DNA of 64,000 nucleotides from Amycolatopsis sp. CA-230715 (lineage in GTDB: Bacteria; Actinomycetota; Actinomycetes; Mycobacteriales; Pseudonocardiaceae): positions 9,733,501 through 9,797,500 of the forward strand of contig NZ_CP059997.1 in NCBI RefSeq assembly GCF_018736145.1, in the 5' to 3' direction. Below, piece after piece: positions 26,393 through 34,661 of the stretch. The position numbers were made by a program, and so were the translations under genes. Under the pieces are notes generated by a model that saw nothing but the letters and a program-made list of their open reading frames with translations, had not been told where the DNA came from and did no database searches. Positions within the stretch are counted from its first letter, which is position 1, and each line of letters begins with the position of its first letter.

Positions 26393-27786
26393 GGCCCGTA
26401 CACCGTCGTCGCGTCGTCGGTGTCCTTCGCCAGCTGCCGCGCCAGGTAGAGCGATTCCAGCGCCAGTTCGACGGCGGCGGCGATCCGCCCGGCGGGCTCG
26501 TCCGAGGACACGCCCGCGCGCTGCGCGACCTCGTGCAGCACCGGGAGCTCCGGCAGCGATTCGAGCAGTTCCTTGCCGGGCACGCGTTCCCCGGTCGCGA
26601 CGAGGTGCCCGTCGGCGACCGCCTCCACCAGCGGCCGCAGGTCCAGCCCGGCGAACCGATCGCGCGCGGTCTCGGCGATCGCCCTGCGCAGCAGGTGCAC
26701 GAGGTGCTCGGTTTCGCGCCCTTCCTCGCCCGGCTCGAACTCGAGCTTGCCGCGCAGCACCGACGGCACCGCGTCGAGGTCGACCGGCCGCGCGACCGCG
26801 GGCTCCTCCCCCGTCAGCGCCGAGCGCCGCAACGCCGCCGCGGCCACGGTTTCCGCCGCGGCGACCGCGAACCGCGCCGACACCCCGGAGCGCTGGTCGA
26901 TCACCGGAGCGCCGCGCAGGTTGCGGACGAACCGCGCCAGCACCTCCAGCAACGGCTCGCCGACTTCGGCGACGAGATCCGATTCCTGCCGGACGACGTC
27001 CACCTCGGCGGCTACGTCGAGCGGGTAGTGCGTGCGGATCTCCGCGCCGAAGCGGTCCTTGAGCGGGGTGATGATCCGGCCGCGGTTGGTGTAGTCCTCC
27101 GGGTTCGCGGTGGCCACCATCAGCACGTCCAGCGGCAGCCGCAGGGTGTAGCCGCGGACCTGGATGTCGCGCTCCTCCATCACGTTCAGCAGCGCGACCT
27201 GGATCCGCTCGGCGAGGTCCGGCAGCTCGTTGATCGCGACGATGCCGCGGTGCGCGCGCGGCACGAGTCCGAAGTGGATGGTCTCGGGATCACCGAGGCT
27301 GCGGCCCTCGGCGACCTTGACCGGGTCGACGTCGCCGATGAGATCGCCGACGGAGGTGTCCGGGGTGGCGAGCTTTTCGGTGTAGCGCTCGCTCCGGTGC
27401 GCCCAGCCGACGGGCAGCGCGTCACCGAGTTCGGCGACCCGGCGCAGCGAAGCGGGCGTGATCGGGGCGAGCGGGTGCTCGGCCAGTTCGCTGCCTTCGA
27501 TCACCGGCGTCCACTCGTCGAGCAGGCCGGCGAGGGTGCGCAGCAGGCGCGTCTTGCCCTGGCCTCGTTCGCCGAGCAGCACGACGTCGTGCCCCGCGAG
27601 CAGTGCCCGTTCGAGCTGCGGGACGACCGTGCGGGAGAACCCGACGATGCCCGGCCAGGGATCCCGTCCCGCGCGCAGCGCGGCAAGGAGGTTTTCGTGG
27701 ATTTCTTGCTTGACCCCGCGCGGGCGGTAGTCCGCCGCGCGGAGCTCCCCCAGTGTGCGGGGAAGGTGTGCGGGTACGGAGTTCAC
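26389..27786 (-). CDS. AAA+ ATPase, magnesium-chelatase-I / MoxR-like
   Basis: About 465 residues from the GTG at 27786. AAA+ features: Walker A GERGQGKTR, Walker B-like GIVAINELPDL, sensor-1 VLMVATANPEDY, and an arginine-finger region LKDRFGAEIRTHYP. The N-terminus includes a GFSRTVVPQLERALLAG helix before the P-loop. No other chelatase subunit or tetrapyrrole gene is adjacent, so a true magnesium-chelatase role is unlikely. It is the first gene of a two-gene operon with the VWA protein. Confidence 0.88.
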   Translation of the reverse strand: MNSVPAHLPRTLGELRAADYRPRGVKQEIHENLLAALRAGRDPWPGIVGFSRTVVPQLERALLAGHDVVLLGERGQGKTRLLRTLAGLLDEWTPVIEGSELAEHPLAPITPASLRRVAELGDALPVGWAHRSERYTEKLATPDTSVGDLIGDVDPVKVAEGRSLGDPETIHFGLVPRAHRGIVAINELPDLAERIQVALLNVMEERDIQVRGYTLRLPLDVLMVATANPEDYTNRGRIITPLKDRFGAEIRTHYPLDVAAEVDVVRQESDLVAEVGEPLLEVLARFVRNLRGAPVIDQRSGVSARFAVAAAETVAAAALRRSALTGEEPAVARPVDLDAVPSVLRGKLEFEPGEEGRETEHLVHLLRRAIAETARDRFAGLDLRPLVEAVADGHLVATGERVPGKELLESLPELPVLHEVAQRAGVSSDEPAGRIAAAVELALESLYLARQLAKDTDDATTVYGP

Positions 27787-27886
27787 CGTTACGACGCTAC
27801 TGCGCCGAAAACCATGCGTCGACGTGGACCAGCTCCAGGGCGGGCCGTGTCCCGCGACGGCGCCGGGACACGTACTCTGGATCTCC

Positions 27887-28684
27887 GTGTGCTGTTCGAG
27901 TGCGACCCTCGCGGTGTGGGCCTCCGCCTGGCTGCACGGCGCCGCCGCGTCCGACGACGCGCTGGACGCCCTGCAGGCCTGGGGCGAGGACCACGAAGTC
28001 GTGGCGGGCGACGACGCGGCCGCGGCCGCGTTCGACCTCCCGCTGACCGGGAACCTGCCCGCGGGACCGGCGGCCCTGCTCGCCGCGCTGCGGGCGAGGA
28101 GCGCGACCGGCGCGGTGCTGGTGCTCCCGGTGCCCGGCGACGTGCGCGGTCTCGGCGGGCCCGGCCCGTTCGGCGAGGCCGCGGTGCGCGCGGGCGAGGC
28201 GGTGGTGTTCACCGGCACCGGGTTCGGCGCGGTACCGCAGGCGATCGCCGAAGGGCTCGTGCGCTGGACCGTGCACGCCGGTGGCGACAGCGCGCCGCCG
28301 CCGTCGAGCGGGATCGGCGAGGCCGAACACGCGCTGACCGACGCCATCCGCGACAGCGCGGGCGCCCTGCAAGCCCTCGACGTCGCCAGCGAACGCACCG
28401 GTGTGCGGGCGGAGCTGTCCGCCCGGCTGCGCGCCCGTCCCGAGCTGTCCTGGCCTGCCGGAACCCCCGGCCGCTCGTTGCGGGTGCTGCAACGGGCCGA
28501 AGAGGTCGGCGCGATCCTCGCGCTGGCGCAGGGCGACGAACCGGGCGGCGCGCTCTCGGCGTCCGCGGCGATCCAGCGCGCGGACGCGCTGCGACCGCTC
28601 GCCGAAGCCGTCCGCACCGCGCGCTGCTCCGCCGTCAACGAAGCCGCGCGCGCCTTCGCCGACCAGGGAGACCTGACGCCGTAG
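27887..28684 (+). CDS. Conserved hypothetical protein, probably leaderless
   Basis: About 265 residues, Ala-rich, no signal peptide or membrane helix. Visible segments: ASAWLHGAAASDDALDALQAW at the N-terminus, VLVLPVPGDVRGLGGPGPF in the middle and a helical C-terminal half. I do not recognise a domain. The GTG at 27887 lies 8 nt after a TACTCT hexamer, which suggests a leaderless transcript. It converges on hemH, as Rv1486c does in M. tuberculosis (from memory), so it may be that conserved neighbour. An ATG start much further upstream would extend through the divergent promoter region and is less likely. Confidence 0.7.
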   Translation: MCCSSATLAVWASAWLHGAAASDDALDALQAWGEDHEVVAGDDAAAAAFDLPLTGNLPAGPAALLAALRARSATGAVLVLPVPGDVRGLGGPGPFGEAAVRAGEAVVFTGTGFGAVPQAIAEGLVRWTVHAGGDSAPPPSSGIGEAEHALTDAIRDSAGALQALDVASERTGVRAELSARLRARPELSWPAGTPGRSLRVLQRAEEVGAILALAQGDEPGGALSASAAIQRADALRPLAEAVRTARCSAVNEAARAFADQGDLTP

Positions 28685-28705
28685 CGGTGTCCGGCATGCT
28701 TGGAG

Positions 28706-29752
28706 TTAGCGCGTCGCGGGGCGTTTCGCGGGTTCGCAGCAGGCGGTCGCGCAGGGCGCGCCGTTGACGGTGCAGCCCGCCGCGGGGAAGTCCGAGAGCT
28801 TGCGCGCCGGTGCGCCGGAAACGTGCTCGCGCACCAGTTCCACGACCAGTTCCGCGAATCGCGGGTCGGTACCGGGCGTGGCGACCCGCGCGAAGCCCAT
28901 GCCGAGTTCGGCGGCGCGCTCGGCCGCCTCGTTGTCGAGGTCCCAGATCACCTCGAGGTGATCGGAAACGAAGCCGACCGGGCACACCACGACCGAGCGC
29001 GCGCCGTCGGCGTGGATCGCGTCGATGTGGTCGACGATGTCCGGCTCGAGCCACGGCACCTGCGGCGGACCGGATCGGGACTGCCACACCACGTCGTAGG
29101 TTTCGACACCGGCTTCGGCGGCGACGAGCCGCGCGGCTTCGGCGATCTGCTTCGAGTACCGGTGCCCGCCTTCGGACGGCGGGCCCGCAGCACGGTCGGC
29201 GCTCACCGGAACCGAGTGCGCGCAGAACACCGTGCGCGCGTTCTCCAAGCCGTCGCGGGCGGCCCGCAGCCCGTCGGCGAAGGTGCCGACGAACAGCGGG
29301 TGGTCGAAGAACTGGCGCAGCTTCACCAGTTCCGGCGCGCCTTCGCCGACAGCGGCGCGGGCCCGTTCGATGTCCTCGTCGTACTGACGGCACGCCGAAT
29401 AGCCGCCGTAGGCGCTCGTCGGGAACACCAGCGCGCGCCGGACGCCGTCGGCCTTCATCGCGGCGAGGGTCTGTTCCACCATCGGTTCCCAGTTGCGGTT
29501 GCCGAAGTAGACGGGCAGATCGAGACCCTGTGCGCGCAGTTCCTTCTCGACCGCCGCGATGGCATTGCGGTTGAGCTCGTTGATCGGCGAGACGCCGCCG
29601 AAGTGCTGGTAGTGCTGAGCGACCTCTTCGAGCCGCTCGCGCGGGACTCCCCTGCCCCGCGTGACGTTCTCGAGGAACGGCATCACATCGTCGGGCCCCT
29701 CGGGGCCGCCGAACGAAAGCCACAGCACGGCGTCGTAACTCACCCGCACCAT
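28706..29752 (-). CDS. hemH: Ferrochelatase, actinobacterial Fe-S type
   Basis: Inserts iron into the porphyrin (coproporphyrin III in the actinobacterial pathway). About 348 residues. Conserved segments: LWLSFGGPEGPDDVMPFLENVTRG, PVYFGNRNW, FCAHSVPVS with the catalytic His, WQSRSGPPQVPWLEPDI and PVGFVSDHLEV. The C-terminus carries CTVNGAPCATACC, the cysteine cluster that, with an internal Cys, binds [2Fe-2S] in actinobacterial enzymes. The ATG at 29752 is chosen; a GTG at 29743 (VSYDAVLW) is possible. In other Actinobacteria hemH lies next to inhA; here a 3-kb cassette separates them. Confidence 0.94.
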   Translation of the reverse strand: MVRVSYDAVLWLSFGGPEGPDDVMPFLENVTRGRGVPRERLEEVAQHYQHFGGVSPINELNRNAIAAVEKELRAQGLDLPVYFGNRNWEPMVEQTLAAMKADGVRRALVFPTSAYGGYSACRQYDEDIERARAAVGEGAPELVKLRQFFDHPLFVGTFADGLRAARDGLENARTVFCAHSVPVSADRAAGPPSEGGHRYSKQIAEAARLVAAEAGVETYDVVWQSRSGPPQVPWLEPDIVDHIDAIHADGARSVVVCPVGFVSDHLEVIWDLDNEAAERAAELGMGFARVATPGTDPRFAELVVELVREHVSGAPARKLSDFPAAGCTVNGAPCATACCEPAKRPATR

Positions 29753-29831
29753 CCTGCCCCTGTGGCACGGCGCACGCGGCACCGGCCCATGTATTGCACT
29801 GAACGATCCAAAACCGTGCTACGGTTGTACC

Positions 29832-30419
29832 ATGGCAAGGCCGAAGGAGTTCGACGAGGAGCGCGCCGTCGAGAGCGCGATGAACGCGTTCTGGGACAAC
29901 GGGTACGAGGCAACCTCCACACAGGACTTGTGCGAGGCGACCGGACTCGGCCGCAGCAGCGTCTACAACACGTTCAAGAGCAAGCACGCCCTCTTCGAGC
30001 GCGCGCTCACCCGGTACCGGGCGATCGGGCTGCACACGCGGGCCGAACTGCTCGACAGCGGCGAAACGGGCCTCGACCGCGTTCGCGCGATGCTCGACGG
30101 CACCGTTTCCGAGGAACGCGCCAACGGCGGCCGCGGCTGCCTCATGGTGAACGCCGCGGCCGAATTCGGCGACCGCGACGAAGCGGTCCGCTCGGCGATG
30201 CGGACGGACGCCGAAGGGCACCTCGCCCTGCTCGCCGAGCACATCCGCGCCGGACAGGCGGACGGCACGATCGACCGGCGCCGGGCGGCGGCCGATCTCG
30301 CGCAGTTCGTCTACGCCACGGTGAGCGGGCTGCGGATCATGTCCCGCCGCGGCGCGGGCGAACCGGAAATGCGCGTGGTCGCCGACATCGCCGTCGACGC
30401 GCTGCGCCCGCGCACCTGA
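29832..30419 (+). CDS. TetR/AcrR-family regulator of the adjacent MFS pump
   Basis: 195 residues with HTH STQDLCEATGLGRSSVYNTFKSKHALF and a C-terminal domain of the TetR_C type (RGCLMVNAAAEFGDRDEAVR, VYATVSGLRIMSRRGAGE). The upstream 45 nt (CACTGAACGATCCAAAACCG) and the MFS leader (TTTTGGACTGACC at about 30459-30471) share a TTTTGGA-yyGwyC half-site when the first is read on the other strand. This suggests self-control and control of the pump gene 76 nt downstream. Typical of drug-responsive TetR/MFS pairs; the inducer is unknown. Confidence 0.87.
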   Translation: MARPKEFDEERAVESAMNAFWDNGYEATSTQDLCEATGLGRSSVYNTFKSKHALFERALTRYRAIGLHTRAELLDSGETGLDRVRAMLDGTVSEERANGGRGCLMVNAAAEFGDRDEAVRSAMRTDAEGHLALLAEHIRAGQADGTIDRRRAAADLAQFVYATVSGLRIMSRRGAGEPEMRVVADIAVDALRPRT

Positions 30420-30495
30420 CCCCTTCGGCCACCGTCAAGGGAAATCGCCGCGCTCTAATTTTGGACTGACCTATCTAGATTGAGAGGAACCCGCC

Positions 30496-31674
30496 GTGCC
30501 ACTGGCGATCGCCGTGCTCGGACTCTGCGTCTTCGCACTCGGCACCTCCGAGTTCATGATCACCGGCCTGCTCCCCGGCATGGCCGCCGATCTCGCGGTC
30601 GGCATCCCCGCCGCGGGACTGCTGATCTCCGCCTTCGCCGCGGGCATGGTGGTCGGCGCGCCGCTGCTCGCCGCGGCGACCCTGCGGCTCCCCCGCCGTG
30701 CCACGCTCATCGCCCTGCTCGGCGTCTTCGGGCTCGCGCACGTGGTGGGCGCGCTGACCCCCGGCTACGCGGTGCTGTTCGCGACGCGAGTGGTCAGCGC
30801 GGTCGCGTGCGCCGGGTTCTGGGCGGTCGCCGCCGCCACCGCGGTATCGCTCGTGCCGAAGGACCGCCGCGGCCGCGCGCTCGCGGTGCTCGTCGGCGGG
30901 CTGACCGTCGCCAACGTCGCCGGGGTGCCCGCGGGGACCTTCCTCGGGCAGCACGCGGGCTGGCGCGCCGCCTTCTGGGCCGTGGCGGCGCTTTCGTTCG
31001 CGGCGCTCGTGGCCGTGTTCGCGCTCGTGCCCGACACCCGGCCCGACGGCGAACGGCCGAGCCTGCGCACCGAACTCCGGCTCTACCGGCGCGGCCGCGT
31101 CTGGCTCGCGCTTGGCGTCATCGCGCTGTCGCAGGCGATGACCTTCGCCACCTTCAGCTATCTCGCGCCGCTGCTCGTCGAAACCAACGGCCTGCCGGAA
31201 AACGCGGTCCCGCTCGTGCTCGCGCTGTTCGGCATCGGCGCCATCGCCGGGATCACCGCGGGCGGCAAGCTCGCGGACGCGCGGCCGTTCGCCGTGCTGT
31301 ACGGCGGAATCGGGCTGGCGCTGGCGGCCATGATCGTGCTCGCCTCCGCCGGTTCCGCCACCCCGGTCGCGGTCGCCGCGGTGTTCGTGTTCGGGTTCGC
31401 CGCGTTCGCCATCAACCCGGCGCTCAACGTGCGCGCGTTCGCCGAAGCCGGTGACGAAGCGCCCACGTTCGTCGGCGCCAGCACGACCTCGGCGTTCAAC
31501 GTCGGCAACACCGCTGGCCCCTGGTTCGGCGGGCTCAGCATCAGCGCGGGCCTCGGCTATCCGAGCGTCGCCTGGGTCAGCGCCGGGCTCGGCGCGCTCA
31601 CCGTCGCCGCACTCACCTTCGCGGTCGCGCTCCACCGCACCCGCTCCCCGCGGCCCGAACCGGTCTTCAGCTGA
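30496..31674 (+). CDS. MFS transporter, DHA1 drug-efflux type
   Basis: 392 residues with twelve hydrophobic segments. The N-terminus LAIAVLGLCVFALGTSEFMI and the MFS loop between helices 2 and 3 (LPRRATLIALLGVFGL) are typical of DHA1 efflux proteins such as the chloramphenicol (Cml/Cmx) and arabinose-efflux branches. The helix-5 antiporter motif is represented by NVAGVPAGTFLGQHAGWRA. It starts with GTG at 30496 after GAGAGGAA. It lies between a TetR gene and a SnoaL-like gene on the same strand. Confidence 0.9.
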   Translation: MPLAIAVLGLCVFALGTSEFMITGLLPGMAADLAVGIPAAGLLISAFAAGMVVGAPLLAAATLRLPRRATLIALLGVFGLAHVVGALTPGYAVLFATRVVSAVACAGFWAVAAATAVSLVPKDRRGRALAVLVGGLTVANVAGVPAGTFLGQHAGWRAAFWAVAALSFAALVAVFALVPDTRPDGERPSLRTELRLYRRGRVWLALGVIALSQAMTFATFSYLAPLLVETNGLPENAVPLVLALFGIGAIAGITAGGKLADARPFAVLYGGIGLALAAMIVLASAGSATPVAVAAVFVFGFAAFAINPALNVRAFAEAGDEAPTFVGASTTSAFNVGNTAGPWFGGLSISAGLGYPSVAWVSAGLGALTVAALTFAVALHRTRSPRPEPVFS

Positions 31675-31708
31675 CGACCGGGAAATCCCCCACCGGAAGG
31701 AAAAACCC

Positions 31709-32107
31709 ATGACCGACACCCGTGCCGTGGCGACCGAGTTCCACCGCCTGCTGGCCGAACGGGACCTCCCCGGCGTCACCGCGCTCTTCGCCGACGACGT
31801 GGCGTGGGACATTCCCGGCGCCACCGAAATCGTGCCCTGGATCGGGAAGCGCCACACCGCGAGCGAGGCGGGCGCGTGCTTCGCGGAATTGGAGGAATAC
31901 CTCGACCGGCAGTTGTTCGAAATCGAGCGCGTACTCGTCGACGGCCCGCACGCGGTGACGATCGGGCACCTGCGTTCGGTGGTCCGGGCCACCGGGAAAG
32001 TGATCGAAACCCCGTTCGCCATCGAGATGACGATCGAAAACGGGCGCATCACGCGGTACGTGATGTTCGAGGACAGCTGGCGGGTCGCGAAGGCCGTGCT
32101 GCCCTGA
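31709..32107 (+). CDS. SnoaL / NTF2-like small protein
   Basis: 132 residues of the NTF2-like cone fold: an N-terminal helix pair (VATEFHRLLAERDLPGVTALFADDVAWDIPG), a helix with EAGACFAELEEYL, then beta strands ending ENGRITRYVMFEDSWRVAKA. The family includes small cyclases, hydrolases and binding proteins; nothing here fixes a reaction. GGAAGGA precedes the ATG by 8 nt. 34 nt after the MFS gene, so likely the last gene of that operon; it could act on or bind the pump substrate. Confidence 0.85.
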   Translation: MTDTRAVATEFHRLLAERDLPGVTALFADDVAWDIPGATEIVPWIGKRHTASEAGACFAELEEYLDRQLFEIERVLVDGPHAVTIGHLRSVVRATGKVIETPFAIEMTIENGRITRYVMFEDSWRVAKAVLP

Positions 32108-32217
32108 GCGGGTCCGGCCGGTGAAAACCGGGTTGCGGTGTAGTCACGTCACGAGCGCCCTCGTACGCTTGCTGGTTGGATCGGCCGACCCCGACAAAAA
32201 CGACGAAGAAGGTTCCG

Positions 32218-32889
32218 ATGACGTTTCCGCCACCGCCGCCGCAGGGCCAGTACCCTGCCGCACCGCCGCCGTATCCCGGTGGGAGCAGCAGCCTCGGCGA
32301 GAAACCGCCGAACGGCGGCGCCGCGATCACCGCGGGCGTCCTCGCCTGCATCGGCGCGGTCTTCGGCTTGATCCGCGCTCTCAACGACTTCTCTTCGCTC
32401 GGCGAGCGCGCACTCGATCTGATTTCCGATCTCAAATGGATCGTCTGGCTGGAGGCGATCACGTCGGTGGCCGAAGTCGTCACGCTGCTCCCCGGCGGGA
32501 TCCTGCTGTTCCTGCGCAAGCCGATCGGGCGCTGGCTCGTCGCGGCGGGCAGCGCCGTGCGCATCGTGGTGGCCATCATCGTGTTCAGCAAGCTCATCTC
32601 GCTCGTCGGCAACGTCTCGGTGATCGCGGGCCCGACGAGCGCCGGGCGCAACGCGGGCATGTTGTTCGCCGTGCTGTCCCCGGCGATCGCCGCGCTGGTG
32701 CTCTCGCTGCTCCCGGTCACCGGGCGCTGGTGCGCGTGGGGCAAGAAGACCGCGCAGGGAACCCAGCTCGGATCCTTCGGGGTTCCGCCGGGCGGGGCTC
32801 CCGGGTACGCACAGCAGCAGTACCCGTACCAGCAACCGCAGCAGTACCAGCAGCCACCGAACCAGCAGCAGCCACCGCAGCAGTGGTGA
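32218..32889 (+). CDS. Membrane protein with Pro-rich N-terminus and Gln/Pro-rich tail
   Basis: About 223 residues. A cytoplasmic Pro-rich start (MTFPPPPPQGQYPAAPPPYP) leads to four hydrophobic segments (ITAGVLACIGAVFGLI, WIVWLEAITSVAEVVTLLPGGIL, WLVAAGSAVRIVVAIIVFSKLI, MLFAVLSPAIAALVLSLLPV). The last 45 residues are Gln/Pro/Tyr repeats (QQYPYQQPQQYQQ). Such proline-flanked small membrane proteins are common in Amycolatopsis-like genomes, with no assigned role. The ATG at 32218 follows GAAGAAGG. It ends directly at the strong terminator. Confidence 0.82.
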   Translation: MTFPPPPPQGQYPAAPPPYPGGSSSLGEKPPNGGAAITAGVLACIGAVFGLIRALNDFSSLGERALDLISDLKWIVWLEAITSVAEVVTLLPGGILLFLRKPIGRWLVAAGSAVRIVVAIIVFSKLISLVGNVSVIAGPTSAGRNAGMLFAVLSPAIAALVLSLLPVTGRWCAWGKKTAQGTQLGSFGVPPGGAPGYAQQQYPYQQPQQYQQPPNQQQPPQQW

Positions 32890-32937
32890 CCGAAAAAGGG
32901 GCTCCTTTCCCGGCCGGGAAAGGAGCCCCTTTTTCGG
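32890..32937. terminator. 48-bp perfect palindromic bidirectional terminator
   Basis: Halves 32890-32913 and 32914-32937 are exactly complementary. A5 on one side and T5 on the other give U tracts in both directions. It serves the membrane-protein gene (+) and inhA (-). Confidence 0.9.
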
Positions 32938-32945
32938 TGCGGAGA

Positions 32946-33713
32946 TCAGATGCCGAGCGCGTGCACCCCGCCGTCGACCATGATCATCGACCCGGTGGTC
33001 GCGGGCAGCCAGTCGGACAGCGCGACGCACACGGCCTTCGCGGTCGGGATCGGGTCCGTGCTGTCCCAGCCGAGCGGCGCGCGGTCGTTCCAGCCCTCTT
33101 CCAGCTCCATGAAACCGGGAATGGACTTCGCGGCCATGGTCTTCATCGGGCCGGCGCTGACCAGGTTCACCCGGATGCCCTTCGGCCCGAGATCGCGCGC
33201 CAGGTACCGGTTCACCGATTCCAGCGCCGCCTTCGCCACGCCCATCCAGTTGTAGGCCGGCCACGCCACGCGCGCGTCGAAGTCCATGCCGACGATCGAA
33301 CCGCCGCCTTCCAGCAGCGGCAGGGTCGCCTGCGCGAGCGCCTTGAACGAGAACGCGGACACGTCGACCGCGGTCGACACGTCGGCGCTGGGGGCGTCCA
33401 TGAACGGCGCGCCGAGGCAGGTCTGCGGCGCGAAGCCGATCGAGTGCAGCACGCCGTCGAGCCCGTCGACGTGCTCGCGCACGCGGCCCGCGAGCGAGTC
33501 GAGCTGCTCCTGGTTCTGCACGTCCAGCTCCAGCACCGGCGCGGGCTCCGGCAGCCGTTTGGCGATGCGTTCGACCAGCGACAGCCTGCCGAACCCGGTC
33601 AGCACCACCTTCGCGCCCTGCTCCTGCGCCATCTTCGCGGCGTGGAACGCGAGCGACGCGTCCGTGATGATGCCGGTGATCAGCAGTCGCTTGCCTTCGA
33701 GCAATCCGGGCAA
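32946..33713 (-). CDS. inhA: Enoyl-ACP reductase, InhA/FabI type
   Basis: NADH-dependent last step of the FAS-II elongation cycle. 255 residues. The nucleotide-binding start is LLITGIITDASLAFHAAKMAQEQGA; the LHSIGFAPQT and PAYNWMGVAKAALES segments carry the catalytic Tyr and Lys of the Y-x6-K site, and the end is DWLPATTGSMIMVDGG. High similarity to mycobacterial InhA is visible throughout (LELDVQNQEQLDSLAGRV, IVGMDFDARVAWPAYN). Isoniazid and triclosan act on this family. It follows fabG by 53 nt and forms the conserved fabG-inhA operon. Confidence 0.96.
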   Translation of the reverse strand: MPGLLEGKRLLITGIITDASLAFHAAKMAQEQGAKVVLTGFGRLSLVERIAKRLPEPAPVLELDVQNQEQLDSLAGRVREHVDGLDGVLHSIGFAPQTCLGAPFMDAPSADVSTAVDVSAFSFKALAQATLPLLEGGGSIVGMDFDARVAWPAYNWMGVAKAALESVNRYLARDLGPKGIRVNLVSAGPMKTMAAKSIPGFMELEEGWNDRAPLGWDSTDPIPTAKAVCVALSDWLPATTGSMIMVDGGVHALGI

Positions 33714-33766
33714 CGGTCCTCCATGGTTCAGGTTCGGTTTCGGGAAAGTCTTGCCGGGGAACGGGA

Positions 33767-34471
33767 TCAGTGGCCCATGCCGAGGCCGCCGTCGACGGGG
33801 ATCACCGCGCCGTTGATGTAGGCGGCCTGGTCCGAGGCGAGGAAGCCGACGGTGCCCGCGATCTCGGCGGGCTCGGCGTACCGGCCCGCGGGGATCTGCG
33901 CCAGCACCTTGGCGCGCTGGTCCTCGCTCAGCGCCTCGGTCATGTCGGTGACGACGAACCCCGGCGCGATCACGTTGGCGGTGATGTTGCGGCCGCCGAG
34001 CTCGCGCGCCAGCGAGCGCGCGACGCCGACCAGGCCCGCCTTGCTGGCCGCGTAGTTCACCTGGCCCGCGCCGCCGGAGAGCCCGACCACCGACGAGATG
34101 AAGATGAACCGGCCCCAGCGCGCCTTCAGCATGCCGCGCGAGGCGCGCTTGGCGACCCGGTACGCGCCGGTGAGGTTCGCGTCGACCACGCGGGTGAACT
34201 GGTCCTCGCTCATCCGCATCAGGAGCGTGTCGTCGGTGATGCCCGCGTTCGACACCAGCACCTCGACCGGGCCCTGGTGCTCCTCGACCTGCTTGAACGC
34301 GGCGTCGATCTGCTCGCTGTCGGTGACGTCGGCCTGGACGCCGAACAACCCGTCTGGCGCGCCGGAGCCCCGGTGCGTCACGGCCACGTCGTGCCCCTGC
34401 TCGGCGAGGCCCCGCGCGATCTCGAGCCCGATTCCTCGGTTGCCGCCGGTGACCAGAACGGACCGTCCCAC
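33767..34471 (-). CDS. fabG: 3-oxoacyl-ACP reductase (FabG1/MabA type)
   Basis: NADPH-dependent reduction of 3-oxoacyl-ACP in FAS-II. 234 residues, a classical short-chain dehydrogenase: nucleotide motif VTGGNRGIGLEIA, NAG motif VLVSNAGIT, catalytic Ser-Tyr-Lys in FISSVVGLSGGAGQVNYAASKAG and the end GAVIPVDGGLGMGH. ATG start at 34471. First gene of fabG-inhA; an inverted repeat 36 nt upstream may be its operator. Confidence 0.95.
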   Translation of the reverse strand: MGRSVLVTGGNRGIGLEIARGLAEQGHDVAVTHRGSGAPDGLFGVQADVTDSEQIDAAFKQVEEHQGPVEVLVSNAGITDDTLLMRMSEDQFTRVVDANLTGAYRVAKRASRGMLKARWGRFIFISSVVGLSGGAGQVNYAASKAGLVGVARSLARELGGRNITANVIAPGFVVTDMTEALSEDQRAKVLAQIPAGRYAEPAEIAGTVGFLASDQAAYINGAVIPVDGGLGMGH

Positions 34472-34506
34472 GATTCTCCCTCGCTGCGCTGTCGCTGTTG
34501 ACGGAG

Positions 34507-34529
34507 GTGAGGTTATCTGGTCACCTCAC
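34507..34529. promoter_or_regulatory. Inverted repeat GTGAGGT-N9-ACCTCAC upstream of fabG
   Basis: Perfect 7+7 dyad centred 47 nt before the fabG start; read on the minus strand the centre contains an AGATAACC stretch that could be the -10 region. This fits a repressor site overlapping the fabG-inhA promoter. The protein is unknown. Confidence 0.5.
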
Positions 34530-34574
34530 GGCCCTCCGCACCTGCGCCGCCCCTACCGCGAGGTAACCGCGAGT

Positions 34575-34595
34575 TTCCTAAACGGACGTTAGGAA
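34575..34595. promoter_or_regulatory. Inverted repeat TTCCTAA-N7-TTAGGAA upstream of the MHS transporter
   Basis: Perfect 7+7 inverted repeat, A+T-rich, 67 nt before the transporter start. It is a candidate site for the response regulator encoded downstream, or for another regulator of this operon. Confidence 0.5.
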
Positions 34596-34661
34596 GTCGG
34601 CCGCCACCTTGCGCGGAACCGCCCCAGTGGCCACGGTGACCCGAGACACAGGAGGTCAAGG

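Noticed and set aside
26389..28638. 749-codon version of the AAA+ protein
   Set aside because: The extra 284 codons are antisense to the 27887-28684 gene and Ser/Ala-rich without structure; the AAA+ protein begins at the GTG at 27786.
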